A stretch of 64,000 bases of DNA from Phycicoccus sp. Soil802 (GCF_001429605.1 NZ_LMSS01000003.1:186001-250000); one strand, 5' to 3'; positions 55,407 through 63,581 are shown, counted from the first letter of the stretch. Notes: a model not told the origin generated them from the sequence alone. Numbers and translations: made by a program.

Positions 55407-55814
55407 ATGGCCATCACCTTTGCAAACCCCAGCGGATTGCCCGAGATCGACGTCTACCGGCAGGTGGCGATCGCATCCGGCTCGAAGTTGGTCTTCATCG
55501 CCGGGCAGGTCGCGTGGGACACCGAGGGAGTCACGATCGGCGAAGGCGACCTCGCCGCTCAGGTCGAGCAGAGCTATCTCAACATCGGCACTGCCCTGGC
55601 CGAGGCCGGCGGCTCCTTCGACGACGTGGCGAAACTGACCTTCTACGTCGTCGACTGGACCCCCGACAAGATGCCCCCGCTCCTGGAAGGGATCTCCCGG
55701 GCAGCAGCGAAGCTGGGGGTCACCCCGACCCCACCAACCACGCTGATCGGTGTTGCGGCACTCGACGCCCCTGACCATCTGGTCGAGGTCGAAGCGACCG
55801 CAGTCCTCGACTGA
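55407..55814 (+). CDS. RidA-family protein lacking the conserved arginine
   Basis: This 135-residue protein of the YjgF/YER057c/UK114 (Rid) family reads YRQVAIASGSKLVFIAGQVAWDTEG, AQVEQSYLNIGTALAEAGGSFDDVAKLTFYVVDW and DHLVEVEATAVLD. In RidA an arginine in the V-A-R-L-P region binds the imine substrate; here the segment reads GVAALDAPD, so the residue seems absent and imine deaminase activity is doubtful. AGGAG precedes the ATG. It is divergent from HxlR. Confidence 0.88.
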   Translation: MAITFANPSGLPEIDVYRQVAIASGSKLVFIAGQVAWDTEGVTIGEGDLAAQVEQSYLNIGTALAEAGGSFDDVAKLTFYVVDWTPDKMPPLLEGISRAAAKLGVTPTPPTTLIGVAALDAPDHLVEVEATAVLD

Positions 55815-55997
55815 ACAGGTGCGCTCTTCGCCCCTGAGCGCCGCAATGGCCAACTACGGCACTCAGTCATAGTCACTGACCCACGCTCCTAGCCGGGTCA
55901 AAAGTCAGGTGACACACGACTGTCAAGCATCAGCTAAGTCCAGGCGGACCATCCACCTGGGCGACGGCGACAGCCGCGTCGTGCCGCGCATCACTGA

Positions 55998-56204
55998 CTG
56001 GCGGTCCGCGAAGTCCCCACCTCGACGCTGACGGACTTCCATGGAACCGGTGCGGCGACTAACCAGACGGTGTGGACCATCGATCTGGACGGCGCAGGGA
56101 AGGCGGCAGAACCGTGGCTTCGTCTCCCCAAGCTTGATCCAGCTGAGATTGGTCTAGGTTGCGGCCCATTTGGAACTCTGTTGAAAGCCGCTCTAGACAA
56201 GTAG
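55998..56204 (+). pseudogene. Truncated coding fragment upstream of the Pra-like gene
   Basis: The frame 55998-56204 is open without a good start codon and reads sensibly as protein (TDFHGTGAATNQTVWTIDLDGAGKAAEP, then LRLPKLDPAEIGLGCGPFG), with a stop just before the Pra-like gene. It looks like the 3' end of a gene whose 5' part was lost. No family is recognised. Confidence 0.4.
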
Positions 56205-56214
56205 AGGTGTTGTG

Positions 56215-56680
56215 ATGGCGATTCAGCAGAGGATGCGGGTCCGGTTCGAGGACGTCTTCCCGGAGGGTGTCGGGATGCGCGGGTCGGTCACGGCTGTGGA
56301 GGACTTCGACCTGATCCAAGCTGCGAAGGCCGAGGGTCGGGAACCCGGTGACGTGCGGGTCCGGGACAAGGAGTCCGGTCTGCGGGTGTGGGAAGTCCGG
56401 GTCGTCGACTACGACGAGGAAGCCCCGAAGAACCAGGGCGAGGTGACGGTGAAGATCGCCGCCGACGTCCAGCCGGTGCCCCCGTCGAAGGTGGAGGGCC
56501 AGAAGCTGCGGCCGGGTGGAGTTCGAGAACCTGACGGTCACGGCGTGGATCGACGACCGGGGAAGGCGGCCCAAGATCGGCTGGTCGCTGCGGGCGGACG
56601 GGATGCACGCACCTGGTGCCAATCCGAACGGGTCGACGGCTGCCAAGGTGCAAGGGTCGGCTGAGCAGGGCGCGGCGTGA
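56215..56680 (+). pseudogene. Pra-like replication/integration/excision activator, frameshifted
   Basis: The N-terminal part (MAIQQRMRVRFEDVFPEGV, KESGLRVWEVRVVDYDEEAP, EVTVKIAADVQPVPPSKVEG) matches the Pra-type proteins of pSAM2-like elements. The expected C-terminal part (VEFENLTVTAWIDDRG, then IGWSLRADGMHAPGANP) continues in another frame from about 56517 to the stop at 56680. One base is gained or lost around 56505-56520. Either the gene is dead or the sequence has an error. Confidence 0.75.
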
Positions 56681-56883
56681 TGCGCCCCGTGGAGGCAGTG
56701 GCCTGGGCGGACGCGTTCGACGCCGACGTGAAGGACCTCCCCGCTGTCCTGACCCACGAGGTCGCCCGCGTCGACGGGGTCCGCACCGAACTGGTCAAGC
56801 TGGTCCGGGAGTTCGTCAACGCCCCGGACGACGAGGTCAGGCGCGGCGTCTACCGGGCGTACTCAGCGCTGGGTGCGGCTTAG
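56680..56883 (+). CDS. Small element-borne protein
   Basis: This 67-residue protein begins MRPVEAVAWADAFDADVKDLPAVLTHEVARVDGVR and ends EVRRGVYRAYSALGAA. Its ATG overlaps the stop of the Pra-like gene (TGATG). Small proteins of unknown role occupy this place in pSAM2-type elements. No domain is recognised. Confidence 0.6.
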   Translation: MRPVEAVAWADAFDADVKDLPAVLTHEVARVDGVRTELVKLVREFVNAPDDEVRRGVYRAYSALGAA

Positions 56884-56941
56884 TCCCGGGTGATGGCTGT
56901 GGCCTCGGACGCTCGCCGGTCGGCCTAGGCGGGGGTTTGTG

Positions 56942-57169
56942 ATGAGCGCGCCGAGAGGTCCGATGTTCGGCAGCGACGAACCGATACCGACGGTCATCGA
57001 GGCGGTCGTCCGGCTCGTGTTGCTGGTGGTGCGGTCGGTGTTCCGGCTGGGCCGCTTTGCGATCCGTCGCCCCCGGGTCGCCTCCGCGGCGGTCTCGCTG
57101 GTGGCGCTGGACCGGTGGTCGGCAGGGCCGTCCGAGACGTCCGGGCCGGGACGGATTTCGACTGGGTGA
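56942..57169 (+). pseudogene. Truncated N-terminus of an FtsK/Tra-type transfer protein
   Basis: The frame gives 75 residues with one hydrophobic helix (VIEAVVRLVLLVVRSVFRLGRFAIRRPRVASAAVSLVAL), the layout of the N-terminus of the FtsK/SpoIIIE-like transfer protein that follows Pra in such elements. The ATPase domain is missing: the sequence runs into integrase-derived DNA at about 57110-57160. The identity is inferred mainly from context. Confidence 0.5.
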
Positions 57170-57380
57170 AGCCGCACTCCTATTGCTAGACCGTGGCGAC
57201 TCTGCTCGACGGAAGTGGAGCCACGGCCCGCCTCATCGCGACCAGCTGGGGCACTCCCGGGTGTCGATGACGCAGGACGTCTACCTCGGCAGGCCTGCTG
57301 TCGACCCGAGCGTCGCCCTGGCCTTGGAGGGCTTCGATCCGGACGCCGAGCGCGCTCCTGACACGGAAAAGGGCTCGTGA
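57158..57380 (+). pseudogene. Decayed C-terminus of a tyrosine integrase
   Basis: Translation gives DWVKPHSYC, a stop, then TVATLLDGSGATARLIA, and after a one-base frameshift QLGHSRVSMTQDVYLGRPAVDPSVALAL. This is the C-terminal catalytic region of an AICE-type integrase, with LGHS and the tyrosine in DVY. The stop replaces the expected arginine-lysine region. It lies 78 bases from tRNA-Lys, the usual position of int beside attL. Confidence 0.85.
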
Positions 57381-57458
57381 GCGTGTCCTGCTCGGTGTCC
57401 TTCTCCGGACCCTCTGAGGGGCCAAGAGCGCCCTTCAAGGCCCTGAACTGGACGTTTG

Positions 57459-57531
57459 TGGGCCCCGTGGGACTCGAACCCACAACCTACGGATTAAAAG
57501 TCCGCAGCTCTAACCATTGAGCTAGAGGCCC
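57459..57531 (-). tRNA. tRNA-Lys (TTT), integration target
   Basis: The reverse strand folds with acceptor GGGCCTC/GGGGCCC, anticodon loop CTTTTAA (anticodon TTT) and T-arm GGGTTCGAGTCCC, with discriminator A. CCA is not encoded. Bases 57458-57493 are repeated at 53828-53863, showing that an element integrated in its 3' half and restored it. Confidence 0.96.
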
Positions 57532-57647
57532 CGGCCGGCCACGCGGCATACCTACCGCTGTGCCGAACCGGCCACAGACTAACGGCTGGGCAGGCGGGCC
57601 ACCCACGGCGATCGGAACCCGCCCGCGACCCGAGCCGTTGGCCCGAC

Positions 57648-57998
57648 ATGAGCACCCTCACCTGTCCCAAGTGTGGTTCCGACATGCGCAGCTACGAACG
57701 CAACCAGGTCCACGTCGACCAGTGCACGGGTTGTGGCGGCCTGTTCCTCGACCGCGGGGAGCTCGAGGCGCTCGTGGCCGCCGAGAACGCCTGGCACCAA
57801 CAGCCCGCCGCCGCGGCCCCGCCCGAGCAGCAGCAGCCGCCCGTCCCGCAACCCCCGCAGCAGCAGGGTGCGTGGCAGCAGCCGCCGGCCCAGAGCTACC
57901 AGGCGCCGTACCGCGCGACGTCCAAGGCGCCGTACGGCGGGCAGCACGGCTACGGCCAGCGTCGCAAGAAGTCGTTCCTCAGCGAGCTGTTCGACTGA
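57648..57998 (+). CDS. TFIIB-type zinc-ribbon protein
   Basis: This 116-residue protein has an N-terminal zf-TFIIB zinc ribbon (LTCPKCGSDM and QCTGCGGLFLDRGELEAL), a long Gln/Pro/Ala low-complexity linker (residues of about 48-95) and a basic end GQRRKKSFLSELFD. Family members are small proteins of unknown role. A copy of the 13-mer motif lies just upstream at about 57540-57552, between the gene and tRNA-Lys. Confidence 0.88.
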   Translation: MSTLTCPKCGSDMRSYERNQVHVDQCTGCGGLFLDRGELEALVAAENAWHQQPAAAAPPEQQQPPVPQPPQQQGAWQQPPAQSYQAPYRATSKAPYGGQHGYGQRRKKSFLSELFD

Positions 57999-58058
57999 GC
58001 CCGTCGACCGCGGCGGTGATCCCAGCCGCCGTCGGCCCCACCTGAGAGACTGGGCGCG

Positions 58059-58706
58059 ATGAAAAACGAGCCCAGCGGTCGTCCCGGTCCGCGCCGCCCC
58101 GCGTTCTTCAGCCCCACGGCCATGGAGGCGCAGGGCGGCACGGTCCCCGACCCCGCGCAGGTGACCGAGATCGCCCACGAGACCGCGGCCGTCCTCGTCG
58201 GCACCGGCCGCGCCACCGACGACCCCGCCCTGACGGCGCGGTTGGTCGCGCTGGTCGACGAGCTCGGCCTGTCGACCGTGGCGGAGCTGTGGGCCGACCG
58301 CCCCGCCCGCAGCCTCCCCGGGGCCCTGTGGCGCCTCTATGCCCTGCGTGAGTGGGTGCAGCGCAGCCCGGAGGAGGCGAGCGCCGACTACGCGGCGGGC
58401 ATCCGGTTCACCGACGTCAACCACGCCGTGGCGGGGGTGGCCGAGCCGCCCGGGCCGGCCGAGCTGCGCGAGCTGACCGACTCGATCCTGCGGGGGGTGT
58501 TCGCCGGCGACTTCGCGGTGGCGCTGCAACGCGCCGCGGCGTTCTGTCGCGTCGTCGCGGCCGGTCGCGCCGACCGGGCGCACACGACTGAGGTCCAGGA
58601 CCCGGAGGCGGCGAGCGCCCAGACCCGCCGGGCGGCCTCGATGCTCTCCACGGCCGAGGACCTCGAGGTCGGCGCCCGCCTCTGGCACGCCGGAGAACTC
58701 ATCTGA
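58059..58706 (+). CDS. Conserved hypothetical protein
   Basis: This 215-residue soluble, helical protein reads VTEIAHETAAVLVGTGRATDDPALTARLVALVDELGLSTVAELWADRPARSLPGALWRLYALREWVQ, then YAAGIRFTDVNHAVAGV. It has no signal peptide or membrane helix. I do not recognise a characterised family. The ATG is seven bases after GAGACT, with no Shine-Dalgarno sequence. It stands alone. Confidence 0.75.
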   Translation: MKNEPSGRPGPRRPAFFSPTAMEAQGGTVPDPAQVTEIAHETAAVLVGTGRATDDPALTARLVALVDELGLSTVAELWADRPARSLPGALWRLYALREWVQRSPEEASADYAAGIRFTDVNHAVAGVAEPPGPAELRELTDSILRGVFAGDFAVALQRAAAFCRVVAAGRADRAHTTEVQDPEAASAQTRRAASMLSTAEDLEVGARLWHAGELI

Positions 58707-58779
58707 ACGGCCCCTTGCCGGCAAGCAAACCCGCCTCTCGGGGAACAACATCCGGGCCACCCGGGTTACAGTCGGACGT

Positions 58780-58860
58780 GCGTCGGGCCGCGGTAGCCCC
58801 GGGTCCCAAATCAAGCCGCTACGAGCGGCCACGTGCCGTGAGGCGCTCCCGGCCCGACGC
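58780..58860. other. Large stem-loop in a 498-base intergenic region
   Basis: GCGTCGGGCCG (58780-58790) pairs perfectly with CGGCCCGACGC (58850-58860) and encloses an inner hairpin GCCGCT/AGCGGC (58815-58828). The region 58707-59204 otherwise has two motif copies (58889 and a partial one at 58983) and no open gene. It could be a structured RNA; I match it to no known riboswitch class. Confidence 0.4.
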
Positions 58861-59204
58861 GCACACTGTTCACCTCGGTGCCACCTCGGTATGCCGCCCG
58901 CTCGCCCTCCGCGGCGACGTTCCGGACGGCTTCGCGAAGGCCTCCCGAGGGGTGGTGACGGGCCTTTGCGTGCCGGCTCCGAGGCATACCCACGACTGCG
59001 CGTGGAGGCACGTTGGGGTCGTGGGGTCAGCCGAACCCGCGCCGCAGATTTCGGTGCGCTTGGCAACCATCAATCGGCATAGCCGGTCTGGACTAGTCAT
59101 GATGAGTGGTCGCATGACCCAGATGGGTGGTTCCCGGGCATGGCGGGTCAAGAGATAGCAAACTGGATGCCACGTTTCGCCGGCACTCCGTTAGCGTTTG
59201 ACCT

Positions 59205-59429
59205 ATGACCACCGACCCGCGCGCCGGTGCAGACCTCACCGATGATGCGCTGCAGAACGAGATCGAGCTGGTGGGCGATCTCGTCGTAGCCGCGTCCGCC
59301 AGCGAGCGACCGCTCACCGAGGACGAGATCGACGAGGCCCTCGGGATCGAACGCGGGCACCAGAAGTCCCCTGAGGACGCGCAGGGTGTCGCGCACCCGC
59401 ACCGCGCCGGGAAGCGGCTGAACGCCTGA
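59205..59429 (+). CDS. Small acidic conserved protein
   Basis: This 74-residue protein reads MTTDPRAGADLTDDALQNEIELVGDLVVAASASERPLTEDEIDEALGI, an acidic helical pattern, followed by a basic tail AHPHRAGKRLNA. Its function is unknown. The ATG is seven bases after TAGCGT, without a Shine-Dalgarno sequence, so the transcript is likely leaderless. It lies upstream of the phosphate transport genes but is probably separate. Confidence 0.75.
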   Translation: MTTDPRAGADLTDDALQNEIELVGDLVVAASASERPLTEDEIDEALGIERGHQKSPEDAQGVAHPHRAGKRLNA

Positions 59430-59535
59430 GCCGGTCTCCCTGACCGAGGGGCGGACCGGCCGAGTTGCGCTTTGACGCGTTCTTCCCCGTAGCATCGTCC
59501 ACGGCCATCCCCCCTTTGCGTGACCGGAGAGAACC

Positions 59536-60162
59536 GTGGGCTTTCGCCTCACCCCCCAGGAGAACAGTTTTTACGACCTGTTCGCCAAGTCCGCCTCCTA
59601 CCTCGTGCTCGGCTCCCGTGAGCTGACCACGCTGCTCGGAGTCGACCCGTCGGAGCGTGAAGCCGTCGCCACGCGGATGCGCGAGATCGAGCACGACGCC
59701 GACGAGGCGACGCACGAGATCATCCGCAAGGTGAACAGCTCGTTCATCACCCCGTTCGACCGCGAGGACATCCACGGGCTGGCGTCCACGCTCGACGACT
59801 GCATGGACATGATGGATGCCGCGGTCGACCTGATCGTGCTCTACCGCATCGGTGACCTCCCGGCCGGCGTGTCCGACCAGGTCGAGGTGCTGTCGCGGAT
59901 GTCCGAGCTCACCGCCGACGCGATGCCGCGACTGCGGTCGATGAAGGACCTGTCCGGCTACTGGATCGAGATCAACCGCCTCGAGAACCAGGCCGACCAG
60001 ATCTACCGTCGCCTGCTGGCCGGGCTGTTCAACGGCGACTTCGGTGCAGACACCCTCACGATCATGAAGCTCAAGGAGGTCGTCGAGGAGCTCGAGGCCG
60101 CCGCTGACGCGTTCGAGAAGGTGGCCCACAAGGTCGAGAGCATCGCGGTCAAGGAGTCCTGA
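59536..60162 (+). CDS. DUF47/PhoU-like Pit accessory protein
   Basis: This 208-residue helical protein of the DUF47 (TIGR00153, PhoU-like) family is typically encoded before Pit phosphate transporters and may regulate them. It shows ENSFYDLFAKSASYLV, EIEHDADEATHEIIRKVNSSFITPFDREDIHGLASTLDDCMDMMD and AFEKVAHKVESIAVK. GGAGAG precedes the GTG start. The pit gene starts eight bases after its stop. Confidence 0.93.
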   Translation: MGFRLTPQENSFYDLFAKSASYLVLGSRELTTLLGVDPSEREAVATRMREIEHDADEATHEIIRKVNSSFITPFDREDIHGLASTLDDCMDMMDAAVDLIVLYRIGDLPAGVSDQVEVLSRMSELTADAMPRLRSMKDLSGYWIEINRLENQADQIYRRLLAGLFNGDFGADTLTIMKLKEVVEELEAAADAFEKVAHKVESIAVKES

Positions 60163-60170
60163 GCCTCCCC

Positions 60171-61172
60171 ATGGACTGGCTTCCGGTAGGAATCGTCATC
60201 GCCCTGGCGATGGGCTTCAACTACACCAACGGTTTTCACGACGCGGCCAACGCGATCGCGACCTCGGTCTCGACCCGCGCCCTGACGCCGCGGGTGGCCC
60301 TCCTCATGGCCGCGGTGGCCAACCTGGTCGGTGGCGTCACGGTCTACTTCTTCGGCAAGGTCGCTGCGACGATCGGCAAGGGCATCATCGAGGCGCCTTC
60401 GGGCAACGAAGGACTCGTCATCTGCGCCGCCGCCCTGATCGGGGCCACCGGCTGGAACCTGCTGACCTGGTGGTTCGGCCTGCCGTCGTCGTCGTCGCAC
60501 GCCCTCATCGGCGGTCTCGGTGGCGCGGCCCTGGCTGCCGGCGCGCACGTGAAGTGGGCCGGCATCCTCGAGAAGGTCGTCATCCCGATGATCCTCTCGC
60601 CCATCGTCGGGCTGGCCCTCGGCTTCCTCGTGATGACCTCGATCCTGTGGATCTTCCGCCGCTCCCAGCCCGGCAGGGTCACGCGTGGCTTCCGCTACGC
60701 CCAGACCGTCTCCGCTGCGGCGATGGCCTTCGGCCACGGTTTCCAGGACGCCGCGAAGACGGCCGGCGTCGTCGTCCTCGCCCTGACCGTCGGCGGCCAC
60801 TACAACGGCGAACGCGTGCCGTTGTGGGTGCTGGTCATGAGCGCCGTCGTGATCTCCCTCGGCACGTATGCCGGTGGGTGGCGGATCATGCGTACCCTCG
60901 GCCGCCGCATCATCCACCTCGACCCGCCGCAGGGTTTCGCGGCGGAGACGAGTGCTGCGGCGATCCTCTACGTCGCGGGCATGGCGTTCGGCGCCCCGAT
61001 CTCGACCACCCACACGATCACCTCGGCGATCATGGGGGTGGGTGCGACCAAGCGGCTGTCCGCCGTGCGGTGGGGCGTGGCCGGCAACATCGTCGGAGCC
61101 TGGGTGCTGACCTTCCCCGGCGCCGGCCTGGTCGCCGCCGCCAGCTGCCTGATCATCAACATCTTCGTCTGA
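60171..61172 (+). CDS. pit: Low-affinity inorganic phosphate transporter
   Basis: This 333-residue PiT-family permease has about ten helices and the two signature repeats, GFNYTNGFHDAANAIATSVSTRAL at the N-terminus and the second-half equivalent around GMAFGAPISTTHTITSAIMGVG, plus a central LPSSSSHALIGGLGGA. It imports metal-phosphate with protons. It is co-transcribed with the DUF47 gene. The family B repeats start shortly after its stop. Confidence 0.96.
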   Translation: MDWLPVGIVIALAMGFNYTNGFHDAANAIATSVSTRALTPRVALLMAAVANLVGGVTVYFFGKVAATIGKGIIEAPSGNEGLVICAAALIGATGWNLLTWWFGLPSSSSHALIGGLGGAALAAGAHVKWAGILEKVVIPMILSPIVGLALGFLVMTSILWIFRRSQPGRVTRGFRYAQTVSAAAMAFGHGFQDAAKTAGVVVLALTVGGHYNGERVPLWVLVMSAVVISLGTYAGGWRIMRTLGRRIIHLDPPQGFAAETSAAAILYVAGMAFGAPISTTHTITSAIMGVGATKRLSAVRWGVAGNIVGAWVLTFPGAGLVAAASCLIINIFV

Positions 61173-61193
61173 CCCCCACTCCCACCCCGCCCC

Positions 61194-61434
61194 GCACTTC
61201 TGGCCACTGGTGTCGGGTGTGGGGCGCGATCTCGGGCCGTGGTGCCGCATGGGTGGCCCGAAGTCGGGGGGCTCCTGCACGTCTGGCCACTGGTGTCGGG
61301 TGTGGGGCGCGATCTCGGGCCGTGGTGCCGCATGGGTGGCCCGAAGTCGGGGGGCTCCTGCACGTCTGGCCACTGATGCCGGGTGTGGGGCGCGATCTCG
61401 AGCCGTGGTGCCGCATGGGTGGCCCGAAGTCGCT
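61194..61434. repeat. Three tandem copies of the family B repeat (83-bp period)
   Basis: Each unit begins GCACTTCTGGCCAC (GCACGTCTGG in copies 2 and 3) and ends GGGTGGCCCGAAGTC, at about 61194, 61277 and 61360. Each unit can fold on itself through CTTCTGGCCAC/GTGGCCCGAAG. It lies upstream of the DUF559/AbiEi-like gene. Confidence 0.92.
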
Positions 61435-61554
61435 TGGGGGTAGCCACGCCAATGTGGGTGAGGCTGTCCACAGGGGTGGGCTCGCGGCATACACGATCCA
61501 CAGGCGATGGCGCACGCGTCGCCCGGTGCAGCGTGAGTGGCCACGATCTCGACC

Positions 61555-62613
61555 ATGCGAACCACGGACGCCCGTCGCTGGATCGACCTACCGCAACCAT
61601 TCCTGTGGCAGGAGGCCAGAGAAGCCGGGCTCAGTCACGCGGCACTGTCAGGTGCGGTGCGACGTCGCGAGGTGATCAAGATCGCCCCTTCGGTGTATGC
61701 CGTCCGCGAACCGTGGCTCCTGCTCGATCCGACTGAGCTTCACGTTGCCTTGGCGCGCGCAGCACAGGCCTCGATCCCCGAGTCCGTGGTGAGCCATGTC
61801 AGTGCTGCCATCGCCCTGGGTCTCCCCAAGCCGCAAGGCCCCGTGGGCAAGGTGAGTCTCACGGCGCGTGAGTCATCACGGACCAGCTATCCCGATGACT
61901 GGCGTCGGGTGCTGCAGGCCAAACTCCCCGCGGACCACGTGTCCACGGCTCACGGAGTACTGCTGACCACTCCCGCCAGGACAGTGGTGGACTCGTTCCG
62001 GCAGAGTCGCTTTCGCGATGCCCTTGCCATCGCCGATGCCGCCCTGCGGGACGGGTTGGTCCAGTCGGAGGAGCTGCGGGAGATGCGGGCATTCCAAACG
62101 CGGTGGCCTGGCATCCGGCTGGCGGAGGAGGGACTGGGCCTGGTCGATGGTCGGCGGGAGAGCTGGCTCGAGTCGGCTTCGGTGGCCGTGGCACATCGGC
62201 GCGGCTACTCGGTACCGGAGAGCCAGATCCGCATCCACGACCTGGAAGGCGCGTTCGTGGGACGCGTCGACCACCTGTGGCGAGGAGCCGGGGTGATCGG
62301 GGAGGCCGACGGCCTCGGCAAGTACCGCGGAGACCTGGCCGATGAAGAGGCCACAGCCGAGCAGATTTCAGAGGTCGTCCTGGCCGAGCGTGATCGCGAG
62401 CGTGGCCTTGAATCCTTGGGCTTTGCCGTCGCCCGGTGGGGGACCGCTGACTTGCGCGACTACGGCGAGGGGCTCTGCCGGGCGTTGAGCGCTGCGCGCC
62501 GTCGTGCTCGTCCGCAGTCGATCAGGTGTCTCTGGCGCAGCAACGACGACGAACCCCTGCAGCCGTGGAGCTGGCCTCCGGCCGAGTCGTCCGCGGCCTT
62601 CCCGGCTGCCTGA
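61555..62613 (+). CDS. AbiEi/DUF559-like protein, second copy
   Basis: This 352-residue protein is of the same broad class as the one at 17354: an N-terminal winged-helix, AbiEi-antitoxin-like region (PFLWQEAREAGLSHAALSGAVRRREVIKIAPSVYAVREPW, then ESVVSHVSAAIALGLP) and a C-terminal nuclease-fold segment (AFVGRVDHLWRGAGVIGEADGLGKYRGD, with DRERGLESLGFAVARWGTADL). Typical Vsr-like acidic and lysine residues are partly visible. No toxin partner is adjacent. An in-frame ATG six codons earlier is possible. Family B repeats flank it on both sides. Confidence 0.75.
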   Translation: MRTTDARRWIDLPQPFLWQEAREAGLSHAALSGAVRRREVIKIAPSVYAVREPWLLLDPTELHVALARAAQASIPESVVSHVSAAIALGLPKPQGPVGKVSLTARESSRTSYPDDWRRVLQAKLPADHVSTAHGVLLTTPARTVVDSFRQSRFRDALAIADAALRDGLVQSEELREMRAFQTRWPGIRLAEEGLGLVDGRRESWLESASVAVAHRRGYSVPESQIRIHDLEGAFVGRVDHLWRGAGVIGEADGLGKYRGDLADEEATAEQISEVVLAERDRERGLESLGFAVARWGTADLRDYGEGLCRALSAARRRARPQSIRCLWRSNDDEPLQPWSWPPAESSAAFPAA

Positions 62614-62623
62614 CTGACCCCCC

Positions 62624-62781
62624 GCACTTCTGGCCGATGGTGTGGCTCCGAGACCCGGAAATCCAGGGCCGGTGTCGCATGGGTGGCCGGAACTCGGGAC
62701 ACCCCCGCACTTCTGGCCGCTGGTGTGGCTCCGCGGCCCGGAAATCCAGGGCCGGTGCCGCATGGGTGGCCAGAAGTCGGG
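62624..62781. repeat. Two tandem copies of the family B repeat (83-bp period)
   Basis: Copies at 62624-62698 and 62707-62781 begin GCACTTCTGGCCG and end GGGTGGCC(A/G)GAA(G/C)TCGGG. The spacing is 83 bases, as in the array at 61194, but the middle differs (GACCCGGAAATCCAGGGCCGG). It lies between the DUF559-like gene and the convergent pstB. Confidence 0.9.
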
Positions 62782-62804
62782 ACAGGCGGGGGAGCAGGGG
62801 CGGG

Positions 62805-63581
62805 TCAGCCGAAGCGGCCGCTGATGTAGTCCTCGGTGGCCTTCACGCCCGGGTTGTTGAAGATCTTCTGGGTGTGGTCGACCTCGACCAGCTTGCCCGG
62901 CTTGCCGGTGGCCGCGAGGTTGAAGAAGGCCGTCTGGTCGGAGACGCGGGCCGCCTGCTGCATGTTGTGCGTGACGATCACGATCGTGTACTTGCTCTTC
63001 AGCTCGGAGATCAGGTCCTCGATGGCGAGCGTCGAGATCGGGTCGAGGGCCGAGCACGGCTCGTCCATCAGCAGCACCTGCGGCTCCACCGCGATGGCCC
63101 GCGCGATGCAGAGTCGCTGCTGCTGACCACCCGACAGGCCGGCGCCGGGCTTGCTGAGCCGGTCCTTGACCTCGTTCCAGAGGTTGGCGCCGTTGAGCGA
63201 CTTCTCCACGACCTCGTCGAGCTTCTTCTTGCCCTTCACGCCGTTGAGCCGCAGGCCCGCCGCCACGTTGTCGTAGATCGACATCGTCGGGAACGGGTTG
63301 GGCCGCTGGAACACCATGCCGACGGTCCGCCGCACGGCCACCGGGTCGACGTTCGAGGCGTAGAGGTCCTGGTCGTCGAGCATGACCTTGCCCTCGACGC
63401 GGCCGCCGGGGATCACCTCGTGCATCCGGTTGAGGGTGCGCAGGAACGTCGACTTGCCGCAGCCGGACGGACCGATGAACGCGGTCACCGAGCGCGGTTC
63501 CACCGTCATCGTCACGCCTTCGACGGCCTTGAACGCGCCGTAGTAGACGTTCAGGTCACTGACGTCGATTCGCTTGGCCAT
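62805..63581 (-). CDS. pstB: Phosphate ABC transporter ATP-binding protein
   Basis: This 258-residue PstB has Walker [20 protein letters not shown], the signature [33 protein letters not shown] and the PstB-typical N-terminus [15 protein letters not shown]. It powers high-affinity phosphate uptake with PstSCA. It follows pstA by 87 bases that contain one GTATGCCG copy. High-affinity Pst and low-affinity Pit genes are within 2 kb of each other here. Confidence 0.97.
   Translation of the reverse strand: MAKRIDVSDLNVYYGAFKAVEGVTMTVEPRSVTAFIGPSGCGKSTFLRTLNRMHEVIPGGRVEGKVMLDDQDLYASNVDPVAVRRTVGMVFQRPNPFPTMSIYDNVAAGLRLNGVKGKKKLDEVVEKSLNGANLWNEVKDRLSKPGAGLSGGQQQRLCIARAIAVEPQVLLMDEPCSALDPISTLAIEDLISELKSKYTIVIVTHNMQQAARVSDQTAFFNLAATGKPGKLVEVDHTQKIFNNPGVKATEDYISGRFG

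Larger units (their letters stand above)
54825..55932. mobile_element. Inverted-repeat-bounded segment carrying HxlR and RidA-like genes
   Basis: A 23-base sequence starting TGATGCTTGACAGTCG (54825-54847) is present in inverted orientation, with one mismatch, at 55910-55932. It encloses exactly the divergent HxlR and RidA-like genes. A partial extra copy (TGATGCTTGAC) lies at 54850-54860. No transposase and no target-site duplication were seen, so whether it is mobile is inference. Confidence 0.6.
53828..57493. mobile_element. Remnant of an actinomycete integrative conjugative element in tRNA-Lys
   Basis: A 36-bp direct repeat of the tRNA-Lys 3' end bounds 3.7 kb that carries a Pra-like activator with a frameshift, a small protein, a truncated Tra-type membrane segment and a decayed tyrosine integrase C-terminus next to the intact tRNA. 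The order matches pSAM2-type elements, with the core (replication, most of the transfer gene, most of the integrase) deleted. The left part is less GC-rich than its neighbours. A 1.1 kb inverted-repeat-bounded segment lies inside. Confidence 0.85.

Noticed and set aside
54825-55932. Insertion sequence
   Set aside because: No transposase and no target-site duplication; it is kept only as an inverted-repeat-bounded segment.
58780-58860. Known riboswitch
   Set aside because: The conserved loops of SAM, cobalamin, TPP, glycine or c-di-AMP riboswitches are not present.
61194-62781. CRISPR array
   Set aside because: The units are 83 bp, tandem, nearly identical over their length and without short repeat plus variable spacer structure; no cas genes are present.
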